This document shows positions 48,198 through 61,839 of a stretch of 64,000 nt of DNA, piece by piece; position 1 is the stretch's first letter; each line of letters starts with the position of its first letter. Under the pieces are notes generated by a model. The model was given only the letters and a program-made list of their open reading frames with translations, had not been told where the DNA came from and did not search any database. The stretch comes from Burhinus oedicnemus (taxonomy: Eukaryota > Chordata > Aves > Charadriiformes > Burhinidae), in the NCBI GenBank assembly GCA_008921705.1, contig VFFE01007079.1:625473-689472 (forward strand). The letters run 5' to 3'. Made by a program: the position numbers and the translations under genes.

Positions 48198-51100
48198 CTT
48201 GGGTCATGATGAAAGGAGTTTCTGGTTAAATTAAATTAACTGTTTGACCTGACAGATCTTGTTTTGGAGGGTTTTAACACTTCCTTAAACTTTCATGTAT
48301 GAATCAACTTTTTTTAAACAAAATACAAACCCCAAAACTTTATTGATCTGCCAATATTTTCATCCAAAACTCTTTCAAGTTGATCTGAATTTTAATTTTC
48401 CTTTGCTTTCTCCCTAAATACCATTTATTTGCCCTGGCACCTCACTTAGTTACTGAGAAACACCTTGCTGCAGGAAGGCGAGGTGGAATATCGTGAGCTC
48501 AGTGCCTCGCGCTCTAACCAAAAAGAACCAGGAGTCAGTGCAGAAAGAGCCGGGCAGGGAAGATGGGATTTAGTCCCAAACAGAAGTCCAGCTGATATGG
48601 ACACAGAGTATTTGGAGGAAGGCAGCTGGTGTCTTACCTGACCCTCAAGGACAGTTGCAGAAGAGCCTTGGAGTATTTTCCAGATCTAAAACCTGACTAA
48701 GTGCAGCTGATGTACACTGAGCAAAAGAGAATGGTTTCAAAAGTGACCTGTCGTGCTACCCACCCCACCTGGGTCTTGAGAATCTTCTGTTTGCTCAGTG
48801 CCGAAAAGCAAGTATGAGACTTACTTAGTCAGTTACATGAAAACTTGGACTTCAGGCCTCAGTCTAGTGACACTTGTACATTTGCTGAACTCTGTTCCTG
48901 TGGCTAATTGTCTTGACTGTTTTGGGATTGCTCAAGGTTGTGTTTGCAGAACTGAAGCTCAACAATGCAGAAGCTGCATTGGCAGGAGAGGAAGAAATGC
49001 AGCCTGATCTTTTTACCTACGAAGTTACTCAGAAATCCTGTACGCTCCTGTTTCTCTGGAGGAAAATAACTTCTCGGTCTGACAGACTTGCCACTTATGG
49101 AATAGTTGCTACTTACAGAATCTCTCCTGCTTTTCTACTTTGTCCTTTTACTGAAGTGGTGACTTACAACAGAGGTAGACAACTCAAATCTCTTCATCTG
49201 AGAGTATTCCAACTTTGATATATCCACATATACCAGGAATATGAGACAGTTGTCATGGGGAAAGTTAGTAGAATTTATTAGTCCATCTTTTAGGAAGCCC
49301 TAAGGAACAGTTAGTGTGTGAAAGCCTGTCAGCTGTTTCTGATTTAACAGTTGATTGCCTCCATTTGGAAACTTTCAGAGGTTTGCTGCTGTAAGAGGCT
49401 GCATCAAGTTGCTGGTTTTCAACGCCCTTAAAAGCAGAACTTACAGTGCAATTATTTGGCTTGAGTTGGTCAGGTAGTAAGTAGAAGTGGTAATAACTGG
49501 TAACCAATGCAGCCCACCCCCAGCATTGCACCTCTGCTGTTCTGATGTCTGACTTTGCACCGTGCTACTTGATCTCTCACCAAGGTTGTGGAGCACAGTG
49601 CCTTGCCCTTAGGGGAAACTCAAACTGGGAAACTCAGCCACCCTTGTCACCAAAACTTTTTGTAGTAGTGCTGCAGTCCTTTAGAAGCCTGGAGAATCAT
49701 GCTAACAAAATGCAGTCGGATTAGTGAATGTTTGGGATGAGAAGAGATTTTCATTCTACACCAAGTCTCTTCCCGGGGCTCCAGAAACAGGCTGGTCACA
49801 CAGGGAGCCAGAAGCAAGAAACATCCTTCTTCTGCCTTCCCTGGGATAGCTGGATGGCTTACGGGGTAGAGCTCTGCATCCATCACTGCTGAAGGAATGG
49901 CAAGAGACTTCCTGAATGCAGTATGTATCTTAGCATGATTAACACTCTGTTCCAAACAAGCATGTAGGAAGGAATAAAATACTGAACAGCTCATCCTACC
50001 TGCCACAGCCCCCCAAACCAAACTTGTCTACAGGCAAAAGGAGCTGCTTACGAGCATGTAGAGCAGCTGAAAAGAAGTTGTGTGGTTTCTGTTAATGAAA
50101 CCTGTCTCTGAAGAGAAGCAATGGTTGAAACACTAAATATTAAAGTGCAAAATATTTCTCATTCTATGCAGGTACTCCACAAAAAACATGATAGCAATTT
50201 TTCAGTGAAAGAAGAGATAGTGGATTAAGAAAAAGAACAGAAGATAAGGAATGAAAGACATAAATAACAAAATTCCAATGTTGACCTTCTGCAGAGAAAG
50301 ATAAGCATCTACAGGTTTTCAGTGGTATGTATTTTCTATGGGCTGCTTCAAAAATGCTAAATGCAGAGTCTTTTGTGTTTATACCAATGTTTGGAAGAAG
50401 CACAAGGTATTGTTTTACGATGAATCATGATCAGAAAATAACTGAATCTGAGAGGCTTGTGAACATTGCTGTTTGAGATATAAAGAAACACTGATACATT
50501 TTCCCCAGACTTTATCATCTTTGTTGCCGAAGTGATGAACTTGAAATGGAGCAAAGAGAGATTTTTCCTTTCTAGGAAAAAAGCATCTTTAATTTATAGC
50601 AGTGTTTCTCAAAAAGGTTGCAGATTTTTCCCAGGGTAAAATCCATGTCCTTCCATGGGAATTTTTCAGTGCTTTTGTGGTCTTCTGTCTATAATAACAT
50701 TTGCTCTTCTGCTTTTTTGAGAGACCTGTAATCACTTACCTAGACTTATTAATACTCATTTGCATTCATTCTGTTTTCAGGGTATGTTTTTCCTACTTCC
50801 ACAACCACCCTATTTGAATTCTGCTATGCAACAACATTTTTTACTGTGGCAGGAGGATCACTGAGGCCTAAAATTAAAAAACAGAGGATTGGGTGATAGG
50901 GATTCCCCTATCTTTCATTCCTGTTCTAACAGTCTTGTTTCCTGTGCTATTTAATGGCTTCTCTGTTGTCTTCTGCACCAATCAAACTTCCCATAGAACA
51001 GATTTCAAAAGGACATGAGGACTGATCCCTGAACTGAGCTCCTATTGCACCACTGAATCATGCACTACATTAATTTATACAAGCTGAATTAGCTGTTTGG

Positions 51101-51792
51101 GATTGGGGATAGGAATAGCAAACAAGCAATGTATCTCATGCTGGCTAGGAGCCTGGATCTAGATTGCTCCATTTATGAGGGCTAAATCCATAGCGTGATT
51201 TTTCTGAATTTGCCCATTACTAGCTCTTTCACGTAACAAAAAAGAAGAGGAAGGATCATATGGTGATGATCATTAGCTCTTCTCGAAGTAAAATGCCTGT
51301 ATGAAAGGCATTTGTGGAGGTGTTGCCATCTGTAGCTAAACAAATGCAGGTAGCTAGGGTTCCAGGTAATGTGACGTTCAGGCATGGCAAAATGCTGTAG
51401 TAGACTGAGAAACTGCATTTCAGGCTAGAAACTAATAGTTGCTGTTGTAGCACTTCCTAATGCACAAAGTTATAGTCCAAAACAACATGCACTTGAAACC
51501 ATAAAGGAAATGTCATACTAGAAGCAGTGTCCAACAGAATTATTTGGAGAAAACAAGGACTAGGATCTGGGCTAAAATGAGATCTATAGTGTGATGACTT
51601 CAAGGGGACCCCAGCTCAACCAAAGATAGACCATGGAAAAAGAAAATTGATTCCTAAAAGCCATGAGTTTGTCTTACAGGAAAGACGTATTTTGTTGGTT
51701 TTGCAAGCTGTTTGCCATTCCAGTGGTGTTTCTCTTAATAATACCTTTTTAATAAATCTGCTGTTACGTAGTAAAAGTAGCACCCATTGTTC

Positions 51793-51814
51793 AAAAAAAA
51801 AAAAAAGGGGGGGG
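51793..51814 (+). repeat. A14G8 homopolymer junction
   Basis: Fourteen A followed directly by eight G, then CCC. Such junctions are error-prone in sequencing, so the lengths may be inexact. Confidence 0.9.
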
Positions 51815-53229
51815 CCCTAGGTCTTACAGGACATTTAACTCCTGGAGCATTTAACAAAGCAAGGAAATTCTTTTCTCCCATGAAAGTACATTGCAGATAG
51901 TTACAATAGACACTCAAAATCCAGAAAGCTTAAAGCCTAAGAAGGAGACATGAGTTTGAGACTGTACAGGTAATACCTCCCTAAACAAAAATCTGCATTT
52001 CAGCCTAAACGTTGAAACTTTGACTGCTCAATTTGCCTCTGATTTGCAAGAAGAGCAAACCTAATTTGTATTGTGCTGGCTACCTAGGCTTCTGTTTACA
52101 GATCAGACCTCCACACAGCAGAAGTAATTGGAAGGCTCTTAGTGGGGTTGTATCTCCTTTATTGCCACTTATCAGTTCAACGGTAAAGCACTATAGACAC
52201 TAAAACTTGCTCTTTGATACCCCAAGCTACATCCTGCTTCGGTGGCTCCTGGCGCAAAGACCTGCGTCACTCCACTGCAGTATAAGGGCTAACGGCAACC
52301 CAGAGACCATGCCAAGCCCTAGCGTTTCCAGACAGAAGGTACCAGATAACCCAAGTCCCTAGACAGATCACAAAACCAAATATTTTTTTCCAGCATGGAG
52401 CTGCTAGATGCTTGTTCCACATATACATCAACCACTTCAAGCCCTTGCCCTAGCCAAGGTTCTTCCGTATGAGTCTCGTTTAGTCTTGTTCTTATTTTCC
52501 AGGTTGCTTGACCCAAGGCCTGTTACGATAGCCTACCTTTTTCCCCCAGCTTCTCTTAGCTTCTTACCAGCTTTCAAAAATGATCATCAAAACGTCACCT
52601 GACTGCCAGCCTTTAAGCCTTAACTGGGCTGAGGTGGGCAGCCATAGCTGGGGGTTGGGTCATCCCTTCTCTGACAGAAAGGTCTTTCCAAACTCCAGCT
52701 GGGCTATGATTATTTTATTTCTGCTGTGATCAGTGTTGTTTTTGATTGTACTCTTACTCACTGGGCACGCAGTCATTGTACCTGTCTCTGCTGAGAAAGG
52801 TGACTCCTTACTTTTAGTTTGAATGTCTGTTTTCATTAAAAATGAAGTGAAAGCGTACTTACATGTATAAAATTTCTCAGTAATATTTTGGTGATTATGA
52901 AAGTAACAAGACTTTTCCACATGTGCCCATAGCTACACATCATACACTAGAAATGATAAAAGCACAGAGCATGGACCAGCCTGGTGTGTAGGGAGGAACC
53001 TATAACCCAGCACGGAGAAAAGACAGTTTGAAAGGTTAGGTGCTGGTTGCACAACATGGGTTGAATTCTGCTTGTTGCCTCAGAATTGCTCTTTGACACA
53101 ACTCCCCATCTACAGATGCTCTTTAGCTTATCTATGTTGAGAATTCAGATGCAAAACTCAATGGTATCAGGTAGATTCAGATTCATTTAGTTTTTTCTTG
53201 AAAAATAGTAAACATATTGGAATCAAGCA

Positions 53230-53378
53230 GCCTGATCTCAGGTTTCCCTGGTTTCAGTTTGCCCTGAGCAGCATGGTCTGACCTTACACCTGACCCCGCT
53301 TTCAGCAAAAGGTTGGACTAGATGAGTTCCAGAGGTCCCTTCCAACGTGGAATACCTTGTGATCCTGTGATATTGGGT
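53230..53378 (+). mobile_element. CR1 LINE 3' terminal fragment
   Basis: GGTTGGACTAGATGAGTTCC, AGAGGTCCCTTCCAACGTGG and the terminal CTTGTGATCCTGTGAT are the standard end of CR1 3' UTRs. Upstream, CAGCATGGTCTGACCTTACA and GACCCCGCTTTCAGC are plausible but eroded CR1 sequence. The fragment is severely 5'-truncated. Confidence 0.85.
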
Positions 53379-55874
53379 TTTGAGGGATCAAAACCATTTA
53401 TGCATTCCAATTGAACTCGGTAAATAATTCTGCCTGGAAAATGGACAAAAGCATTTTCCAGTTTATGGTAATATCACATTTTCAAAATTATTTATTTGAA
53501 AAACTGAAATTGGTTCAGTCTTGTATTTTCTAAATGAAAGTTTTCATTACAAAACATGGTTTTTCATTTAAAACTGAACCTAAATTAGAGGAAGATACTA
53601 GGGCAAGAATGTGGAAGTTAAGAAGCCCTGAAGGGCATTGGACAGAACCGAATACATACATATATAATGAATTCCCTAGAATATTTGAACTTTCAGGCTA
53701 ATTTTGCCACATCTGTCTTTTTTCTCAGTTTGAATTCTGTAACTATATCGATAATAAATTTTAACTGCCAGCAAGGCAGACTTATTAATGCAAGTCATAA
53801 ACAGTGAACTATAAACAAAGGCCTTTGCCACAATTACAGTTCCTGTAAGCTTTGCTGCCAACTTGCTCAGGGCTCCTTCTAGACCCCCATCCTTGTCCTT
53901 TAGCCTGGCCGTGCCATGGGAAGCTGTTAGCACTGTCCCCTGGGAACAGGTCCTTCACTGCGGCGGGCCACCGGACTCTCGCCACTGGAGCCAGCTTTGC
54001 AAATTGCTGCAGAAGAGCTTCAGCAGTTTGCTAAGGAAAGCTTTGTCTCTGCTACAAGAAGAGATAAATTTACAGCCAGGGATGAGATTTTCAAAAAATA
54101 CTCGTGTTTCATCCAAGTTAGATTCCTGAGTGTCTTTTAAGATATTGATAACAGTTTTATGTGTGCAGACCTCTGAAGCAGGTGCTGAGAAAGGTAAAGT
54201 ACCGTGTGAACCTGACTTGGAGACGTACTATCAGTTCACATGTTCCTGCTCCCAGGCTGAGACGTTATACCTACCCAGCAACACGCGACATTGCGTGCAC
54301 TAACAGAATCAGGCCAACGCGAGCTTAGGATCTCTCTCCTGTCGTCAAAGATTCCCAGGTTCTGCTGGTTTTCCTTGTGAATCCAACTTCAGTGTGTCTA
54401 CTGACTAGATCTGACTGGTTTTATTTTAACTTCTTATTTGATCTAATAGTGCTTTTCCATTGCCAGCGTGCGTTTTGGTGCACTTTCAGAGCTATAGATT
54501 TTTCCTTTTTTCCCTATTTGCATGTTTTTCTTAGTGAAGTTGAGGAATTTCTTCAGGGCTTTGCTCTGTTGCTTTGAGTAAGATATTTACTTGTTGTCAC
54601 AGCAGCAGCCTGAAACCAGCAGCTTGTCTCTCGCAGGCTGCCGAGGGAGGGCGTAAAGGGAGCCCTTGTGACATGATAGAAGCAGCAAGATACTATTTTC
54701 TGTTTAAAATCTTAGGAAGTGCTACTGATGATGCTTTGAATGAAGCATAGATTTCTCCTCCTAACTTCAAAAAGCAATTCTTAACTACATATCAACTCTG
54801 GAACTTTTTTCCCTCAGTCAGTCTGAGGTTAGCAGCGAACAAAAAAATGAGTGACAGTTGTATAAAGCGTTATACAACCTCATTTCCCTCTAACCACAAA
54901 ACATGCTTTCTGTTTTCTTGTTCCAAAGCATCTAAATTACTTTTTTTGAGACTTCTAATGAATTCACCCTGGGACTTGAAAGTTCAGCCTCAAATGGTAA
55001 GATTTTAAGAAAACTAGAAGAATTCAAGCGACAGAATAGACCAAGCCTTTACTGCAGATTTCTTGAAGCAAAAAATATAGTTCCCAATTCCATAGAGCTC
55101 TTCAGCCTTGAGCATGAGTACACTCATGACTGGCACATATATAAAAAAGGATAAATATTGTCATTGATGTATCTACTCGCGGGTTTAAGGTCCATAGCAT
55201 ACTTGCATCTTTTCCTTAATGATGGGAGGAAAACCTGTAAGTTGCAGATACTCTTAGATTCTTCTTGGTGCTTTGAAGAGGTAAAGTGTCATAAGAATTG
55301 TTACTGTGTCTTACTGCTTATGAATTATCACAAGAACAGAAGACGACTGTAGGTTACCTGGAAAAAGATGGGAAAATACTTCAAATATTGTCCTAAATAG
55401 GTACCATCAAAGCTAGCTTTTGGCTTTCTATCTTGTGAAGCCGGATGCTAATCACATAAGCAGGTGTAAATCTTTAGTAACTCCTCTGAAATCTGCTAAA
55501 ACTATTTATCCTGGCATGATTTAAGAAACAGCGTTTCTTGAAGTATGCATTTTTCTTTCTTTCACCCGAGGAGATTTTTCACCTACATGTAGAAAGGTGC
55601 TACTTTATTCTGGAAAGAAAAATCTATTTTTTTATTTGAAGATTTCTTTGGCAGAAGAGAAACTCAGTTGTAGAGTTGCTCTTAGGATCCTGTGGGAATA
55701 AAGGAACAGAGTACACTGAAGGGGGTGGGGGGGAAGGAAAGGAAATGTCTTCAAATATGTGTCACTTTATTATTCAAATCTATGGAGGTCTCTCACAGTG
55801 TAATGCAACACAATTTATTTTAGGAGGGATAGCACCCCCATGAGGTGCAATTTTGAACTGATAGATGCCAAATC

Positions 55875-55897
55875 GGGGGGGCGGGAGGGGCCGTGGG
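55875..55897 (+). other. G-quadruplex-capable motif
   Basis: Four G runs (7, 3, 4 and 3) with short loops (C, A, CCGT) meet the usual G-quadruplex pattern. A second G-rich tract, G5-T-G7, lies at 55721-55733. Both sit in otherwise AT-rich DNA. Confidence 0.7.
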
Positions 55898-58800
55898 CAT
55901 AAAGCTCATAGAAGGAAACTGCTGCTTGCTTCTGGCACATGTTTATATAAAAATCAATTTGCTGTGGATAATAGTGGCTTTGGAAGCAGAGTAGAGGGAA
56001 GTGTGCAATAAAAGAAGAAACAGTGCAGTGATTTTGGGTGCTCTCTTCACACATCTACGTGCACAGTCGTGTTAGGAGAAGATTACAATTCATGTAAATA
56101 ACTGTTGTAATGAATATATGGATTAATGCTATAAAACTAAGAGTCTCTTTGAATTCTAGGGGTGTCTGAATACCAAAGCCTGCTAGTATTAGGAAGGGAA
56201 TTAGGAAGAAGTTCTTTTCAATGATCACCTAGCCCTTCAGTGAATAATCAGCACAAAGCAATGCACGGTGTTGAAAATGAACAGCTTTAGCTCTCTTTCC
56301 TTGCAGAAGACTAAAACCCAGCAGGAAATTCAGGATGATATGCAATTTGTATGCATAAAACTATAGTCATAAAGGCTGGATCAATGTCCTTAGCTTGGAT
56401 CACCCTGAAGTCCACCACACCCCTACCACCTTGGAAATCAGCTGCACCAGTTGTTACACATGGTGTGGTAGTCCATCAGTAAGACCTCTTTAACTTCATA
56501 CTTCTGAATACATTGCTACTTTCTGCCTTCTAAGGCATGCTCAATGTTTCATGCAGTAGAAGATACTTTGGATTTGCAGATAAGCAAGTCGTTTAGTGCC
56601 TGAAATGTCTCTGCATTATAGGTCAATGGGAACTCTTTAGTCAGCTTTTTCCGTTCTCTGTGTACAGAGAAAATTTCAAAACATGTCACTCAGCCCAAGA
56701 AACAAGCTGATGCTCTGACTAGTTATTTTTAAATTTAGGTGTTCACGATGAGAATATCTAACAGACTCCTTAATTTGTTATGCCACTCATTGGCTTCAAA
56801 TCTATAGCACCATTCAGCAACAAGACCAGTTCTGCTGTCACTCTTGCTACCTGCTATCTTGTACTACTCGTCTACCTGCAACCTGCAGTACTTGATGACA
56901 GCCTGTATGTTTTAACTAGAAGCAGCTTCAATTACAGTTTAAGCAAACTCAGTTTATTTTGGTATAGTGGATCAGTGTGCTGACAGTGCATGCATTTTGC
57001 TACCTACCCCGTATGAGCTGAGGAGTTCTTAGTTTTTATATTGCTCTAATTTGATTCCACGCAAACATCAAGTCCTTCATCTCTAATACAGGGGGACAAG
57101 GTCTTACAGCTACGGGGTGAGATGGTAACAGTAACAGTAGATGAGTTCTAGCCCTCACTTTCCAGTATATTTCTTGGGTTACCTGTGAGAAATTCTCTAT
57201 TATGCTCAAAAGGGGCTTCTTTAATCTTGGACTGCTCTAATTAACATGCCTGTATTGTAATCTTTGCGACACCGCCAATTATTATCTGAAGTTGGAGCCT
57301 GAGACGTTGAGAGCACCTTAAAACTTTGACTCCACATACCTCAAACTTGGCTTCAGTGTTGGTTACAAACTTCAAGACACAGACCTTAGCCTACCAATGT
57401 CTCTGTCTACCTAGGTCCTTCTGTTCGGAAAACACTGAACGCTGTCTTGGTAAATGCTGACAACTACGTGCAAAGCATTAAGGTGGTTTGTAGTTTTTGT
57501 TGATTATCATTTGTCTTTTCTGACAAAATACCCTGCATCTGCTCAATGACTTCCACAAGTACCATACTCAGCCTCGAGGTCTCTTCACGCATGCCTTGCT
57601 CTGTGAAAGACTTTATGTTCCACAGCTGTGAAAAGTGATAAATAGGTTTTCTATTATCTACCTCCTTTAGCAGCTCCGTTTTTCCAATTTCTATTTAATT
57701 TAACAGTCTTACTTAGACTCAGAACTCCTTTTCAAGTTATGACATAAATTTGATAAATGTCAAAATCGTGTAGTTTATATTGCTTGTGCCTTATACCCTT
57801 TCTCTAAAACCATTTTGCCCACTTGTATTGTCAATGGTTTGGAGCAAGGACAAGCCTACTGCTCTAACCGCACCATGCCAACCAAGTGAGCTCCCACTCT
57901 AGGCTCCATCCAATGCAGTAATGCGGCAAACATGGCAAGAGGAAACTGCAGTGAAAGTTCCTGAGAAGCTGGTTGCTAGACAACTGAAAGAACAAAAGAG
58001 AAAATAAAGGCAGTACATTTGCAGGTAAAGTTCAAAGTCATCTGAAATAGATTTCTTTAATAGGAAAGTAAAACTGGAATGGTAGACCAAAGAAAGCAGC
58101 AGAAATCAAGAACCTGACAAAGAGATCAAGGGAAGTCAGTATTTTAAACTTGACGTATTTGCTGAAAATTTCATATTCTTGCAGATATTCTAGACTCAAT
58201 CCAGTACTGATTATTTCTATTTATTTGATTCTTCTGATTATTTTATTTCTTTGGTGCTTACATTCTTCCTACCAAGCAGGGCTTGTTGTTTTATCATGAG
58301 GTCATCTTTCTCTTTCCTGAGCCGCTACCTCAACCATGCACTCAGAAAACCAAGTTGGTCTCTGGTTCAATAAAACAGATTTTGGTGTTACCAGCACAGC
58401 AAAGGACCACCACCCATACCACGTAATTCTTTTCCAGTCCAGTCTCCTACGTACTTCACAAGAATGATAGCAGACTCAAGCCTTCAGGTAGGATAAAATA
58501 GATCAACCGATACTGCCCTTAAAACAAAAGAATCTCAGCTGTAGATACAATCTGCGAAATGAAATCTCAAACTTCATGGCACGCAAAAGTACCTGCGATG
58601 CAAACTTAGGAGAAAAAGGAAAAAATCTTGGTTATTTTTTTGAATGGCAAAATCTAAACACAAGTAGTCTAAAAAAGTTGGGCTTTTTCAGTGTATGTTA
58701 AACCCCAACAATACCGGCTGACTGCAACAATGCTATTAATATAACCATTCTTATTAGCACATTTTTACCACAGGAAACAAGATGTTACTGTTTCTAATCT

Positions 58801-59815
58801 CTAACATACTGAATAATATTTTCAATAAGATAATTCCAAACACGTTTCCTCTTGTAGCTAGTTTATTACATTTCCTACAGATAATGCTTATAAAATTATC
58901 TCACTTACTGTTATTACTATAGCCTCTGGTTCAGGAGCCAAACTCTAATAAAAAGAAAAATTCTGTTTTACATTTCTTAGTCCTACCAGGGATAAAACCT
59001 TCCTGTGTTTAGCCTCTATTATCAAAGCTCACAGCGGAAAGTGACCAAAAATCCATAAATTAATCCAACTTCTAAAAAAATCCCCAAACCTCCAAGCATC
59101 AGTCACCCCTAGCCTATCAAAGGGGACAAAATACCTTCAGCATTGCTTCTAAAGAAGTTATAATTATTCTGTTTCATGTGAATGAAGGATTAGAAGGCTC
59201 ATGCCATATTTTAGGGAAAAAAGGAAAAATAAATAGAATAATCACTTGTTAATGACAGGCTTTCACACCACGACAGGAAAACCAATGTTTTTGCACTGTG
59301 GTGCATCTGAAACTATGGAGTGATAAGAGAAAAAGGGAACTAATGTAAGCTGTTCTATTTTATGGTACTGACCAAAAAGAAAATTTAATCCTGTTTTCTA
59401 GCTGAAAAAGCTTCTTTTTAGCTTTGCACAAGAATAGCTAGTCAAGCAAGCAGTTCTAGGAGATAGCAAATGACTGTAACAAAATACAAATTTCCCAGAA
59501 AACCATTTGCTAGTCTTCTGTATAGTAACTGGAGAGTTAAAAATGAGTACCCATTATTCTTTCATTAGGACTGTCATCTGATAAGCACTCATTTTTCAAG
59601 AGACCAAGAATACTGGTGAGGAACCAAAGCTTCATGTTTTGACAGACACACTGCTGTATTTACTCAGCTGGGATAAAATCTTAATGGTGATTAATTTGAC
59701 ATAGAACAAGTGAAGTTTTCAGGGAGCTCAGATCTTTATTAACATATATCTCACGAACAATAGCTATTGAAGAACACCATACTGATTTTCTTCTATCTGT
59801 ATAGATTCAGATCCT

Positions 59816-59832
59816 AAAAAAAAAAAAAAAAA
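59816..59832 (+). repeat. A17 homopolymer followed by C-rich tract
   Basis: Seventeen A, then T, six C, four A and four C. No transposon body precedes it, so it is treated as a simple tract. Confidence 0.9.
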
Positions 59833-61776
59833 TCCCCCCAAAACCCCAACAGGCTAAGTTCTGTTCTTTTATGTGGTAAAGTTTGAGTATTTTTCTACCT
59901 GTTTTCTCAGAGACTTTCTAGTTTCCATCTAAATGATTGGGAAATTTGCCTTCGTGTCTGTGGAAACCAAATAAGATCTTTAATTGTTGAGAGCTTTAAA
60001 TGGCTTGCACAGCGTGTGCTTCAGGCTCTAAGAGGACTGGGAAATGTCTCTTACTAGTGGATGGGCCAAGAAGAATGCTAGTCCCCTCACTGCTTAATTG
60101 AGACTGAAAACAGACTTGAGAAGAGAGACCTCAGTTGTAGCTCCTCATTTGTCTTCTTAATGCCCTGAATGATTTTTATTTGAACATAGATACTCACTTT
60201 TCTCCTCGGAGAATGCTTGCTCAGTTCTGATGTACAATTTTGTTACCCACAGGGGCACATACAACCTCTCAATCACCTTTTCCTCATTAAATAGTATGTC
60301 TGAATGACTTATTTTAATCACTTTTTCATGTTGGGAAGCTGTCAGAGCTAAAATCAAATCGAGTAAACACATCAGCAATAGCTAATTACTATATATCCAA
60401 GCATTGCTGAGATTTGATAGACCTCTTTCATGCACAGAGTATTGTTGGGTCTAACCTGCTCCTATTCAGGTAACAAACGAAACAGTTCTTGACTTTAATA
60501 GGAACCATTCTAACTTGATACTCATCTTACTGGAGTGCTTCGTTAAGATTGCTGGCCTATTATGATAGATCTCAGAGATAAAGGAGAAAGATGCTGTGCC
60601 ACATAGCCTGCCCACACCCCTCCTGTCCTCCCCCACGCTCTTGCAGGACAGAGGGCAGGGAGAAGGTGGAAACAGGTTTTATGCCATTTCTTTTTTCAGT
60701 GTGTATCTTGGCTTTTTCAGTTCATACAGCTTCACCGTTGACATCCTGTTGGCTCATAAAGCCGCTTGCTCACCAGTAAGTAATTCTCTTCATATCCAGG
60801 ATCACATTTTCAGCTGCTTTAGTGACAGCTCCTCCTCGGCCTTTCATCCTCCTCTCAATTGCACCATCCAGAGCCGGAGTTCTTAATTTTTCCTCCTGTC
60901 TTGTCTACAAAATCTTATCATTTTGATAACAGAGTCATCTTCCCTAATGCTTTAGCCCAGAGCTTGAGATTTATTTATTCTTTGTCCAATGAATAACAAA
61001 CAGTTGAGAAATTACCTCTCCTCAAGCAACCACAGTCCTGCGGTTCTTCCTCAGGCTGTTTGTAAAAAGCATAATGAGTTTCCAATGGGCCTAAAGCTTT
61101 GACTAGCTTTATTTTCTTCTCTTTCATGAGTGACATAACTAAAGCCATTGACAATCTTTGCTGTTTACTATAGAAACATTTCCGTTCGTATGAATTGGTA
61201 CAACAATTTGGTTTTATACCTTTTGGAAGCCGCTTTACATGAAACTGCCACACTACTTCATTAAGACAAATTCCTTCAGGGTTTAAGAGGCCTATCATGA
61301 CAATGTCATATAAGAACAATTGGTCTCTGTTGATTCTGACTGATAATGCTTGTCTCTTCCCGGGAAATGTTAGACAGTCATTTCGGAGACATTTTCCTTC
61401 TACTCAGAGACACTTTTTCTCAGCTGTTGGTTAACTGTGTGTTCTTTTATCCCTCCATGTTCATCAGCTACCTTTTGGCAATACCTGACATCCCCATAAA
61501 GCCTGTGTGGCAGAACCTGTGTCCACATTACAACCTTTCCGTCGTAGAGTTTCCAACTCGGAGATCTGCTGCAATGCACTCTGTAGCAGGTGAGCTTTAA
61601 CCAGGCACTGAAAGAGTCAATGAAGAAGAAAAACATTGTCTCCTAAGCTTTATTTTTAACCACAGATGTGGCATTTTAATATTTAATGAAAACTGGCCAC
61701 ACGGACATCACTTCTTGTTCCATCAAATAGCATGAATACCTGAACATGCTTGAAATGCAGAATTACTACGCCATTA

Positions 61777-61835
61777 CAGAATCATAGAATAATTTAGGTT
61801 GGAAGGCATGTCTGAAGGTCATGCAGTGCAGCTGC
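61777..61835 (-). mobile_element. CR1 LINE 3' end fragment, minus strand
   Basis: ACAGAATCATAGAATAATTT followed by AGGTTGGAAGG is the classic reverse complement of a CR1 3' terminus. GTCTGAAGGTCATGCAGTGC continues the match to GGTCATCTAGTCC-type sequence. Nothing upstream of the 3' UTR is retained. Confidence 0.85.
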
Positions 61836-61839
61836 ATTT

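Larger units (their letters stand above)
46830..53224. other. Gene-free stretch
   Basis: No gene recognised. TTTGCAG followed by an open stretch at about 48948-49030 mimics an exon start but has no good donor. An 18-bp tandem duplication with an octamer site lies at 48162-48197 and an A14G8 tract at 51793-51814. Confidence 0.5.
53385..61770. other. Gene-free stretch
   Basis: AT-rich non-coding sequence. It contains the G-rich site at 55875-55897, the A17 tract at 59816-59832, and an unrecognised 114-codon minus-strand frame at 60975-61319 with no splice or promoter context. No transposon was recognised. Confidence 0.5.

Noticed and set aside
48948..49040. Exon-like segment after TTTGCAG with an acidic open frame
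   Set aside because: The acceptor has a poor pyrimidine tract and no good donor follows; the peptide is unrecognised.
56600..56650. GGTCAATGGGAACTCTTTA, resembling words from ancient sauropsid repeats
   Set aside because: Too short, and the flanks do not extend the match.
60975..61319. 114-codon minus-strand frame that reads somewhat like a protein
   Set aside because: No family recognised, no acceptor or donor fitting the frame, and no similarity by eye to transposon proteins. A protein search against bird proteomes would settle it.
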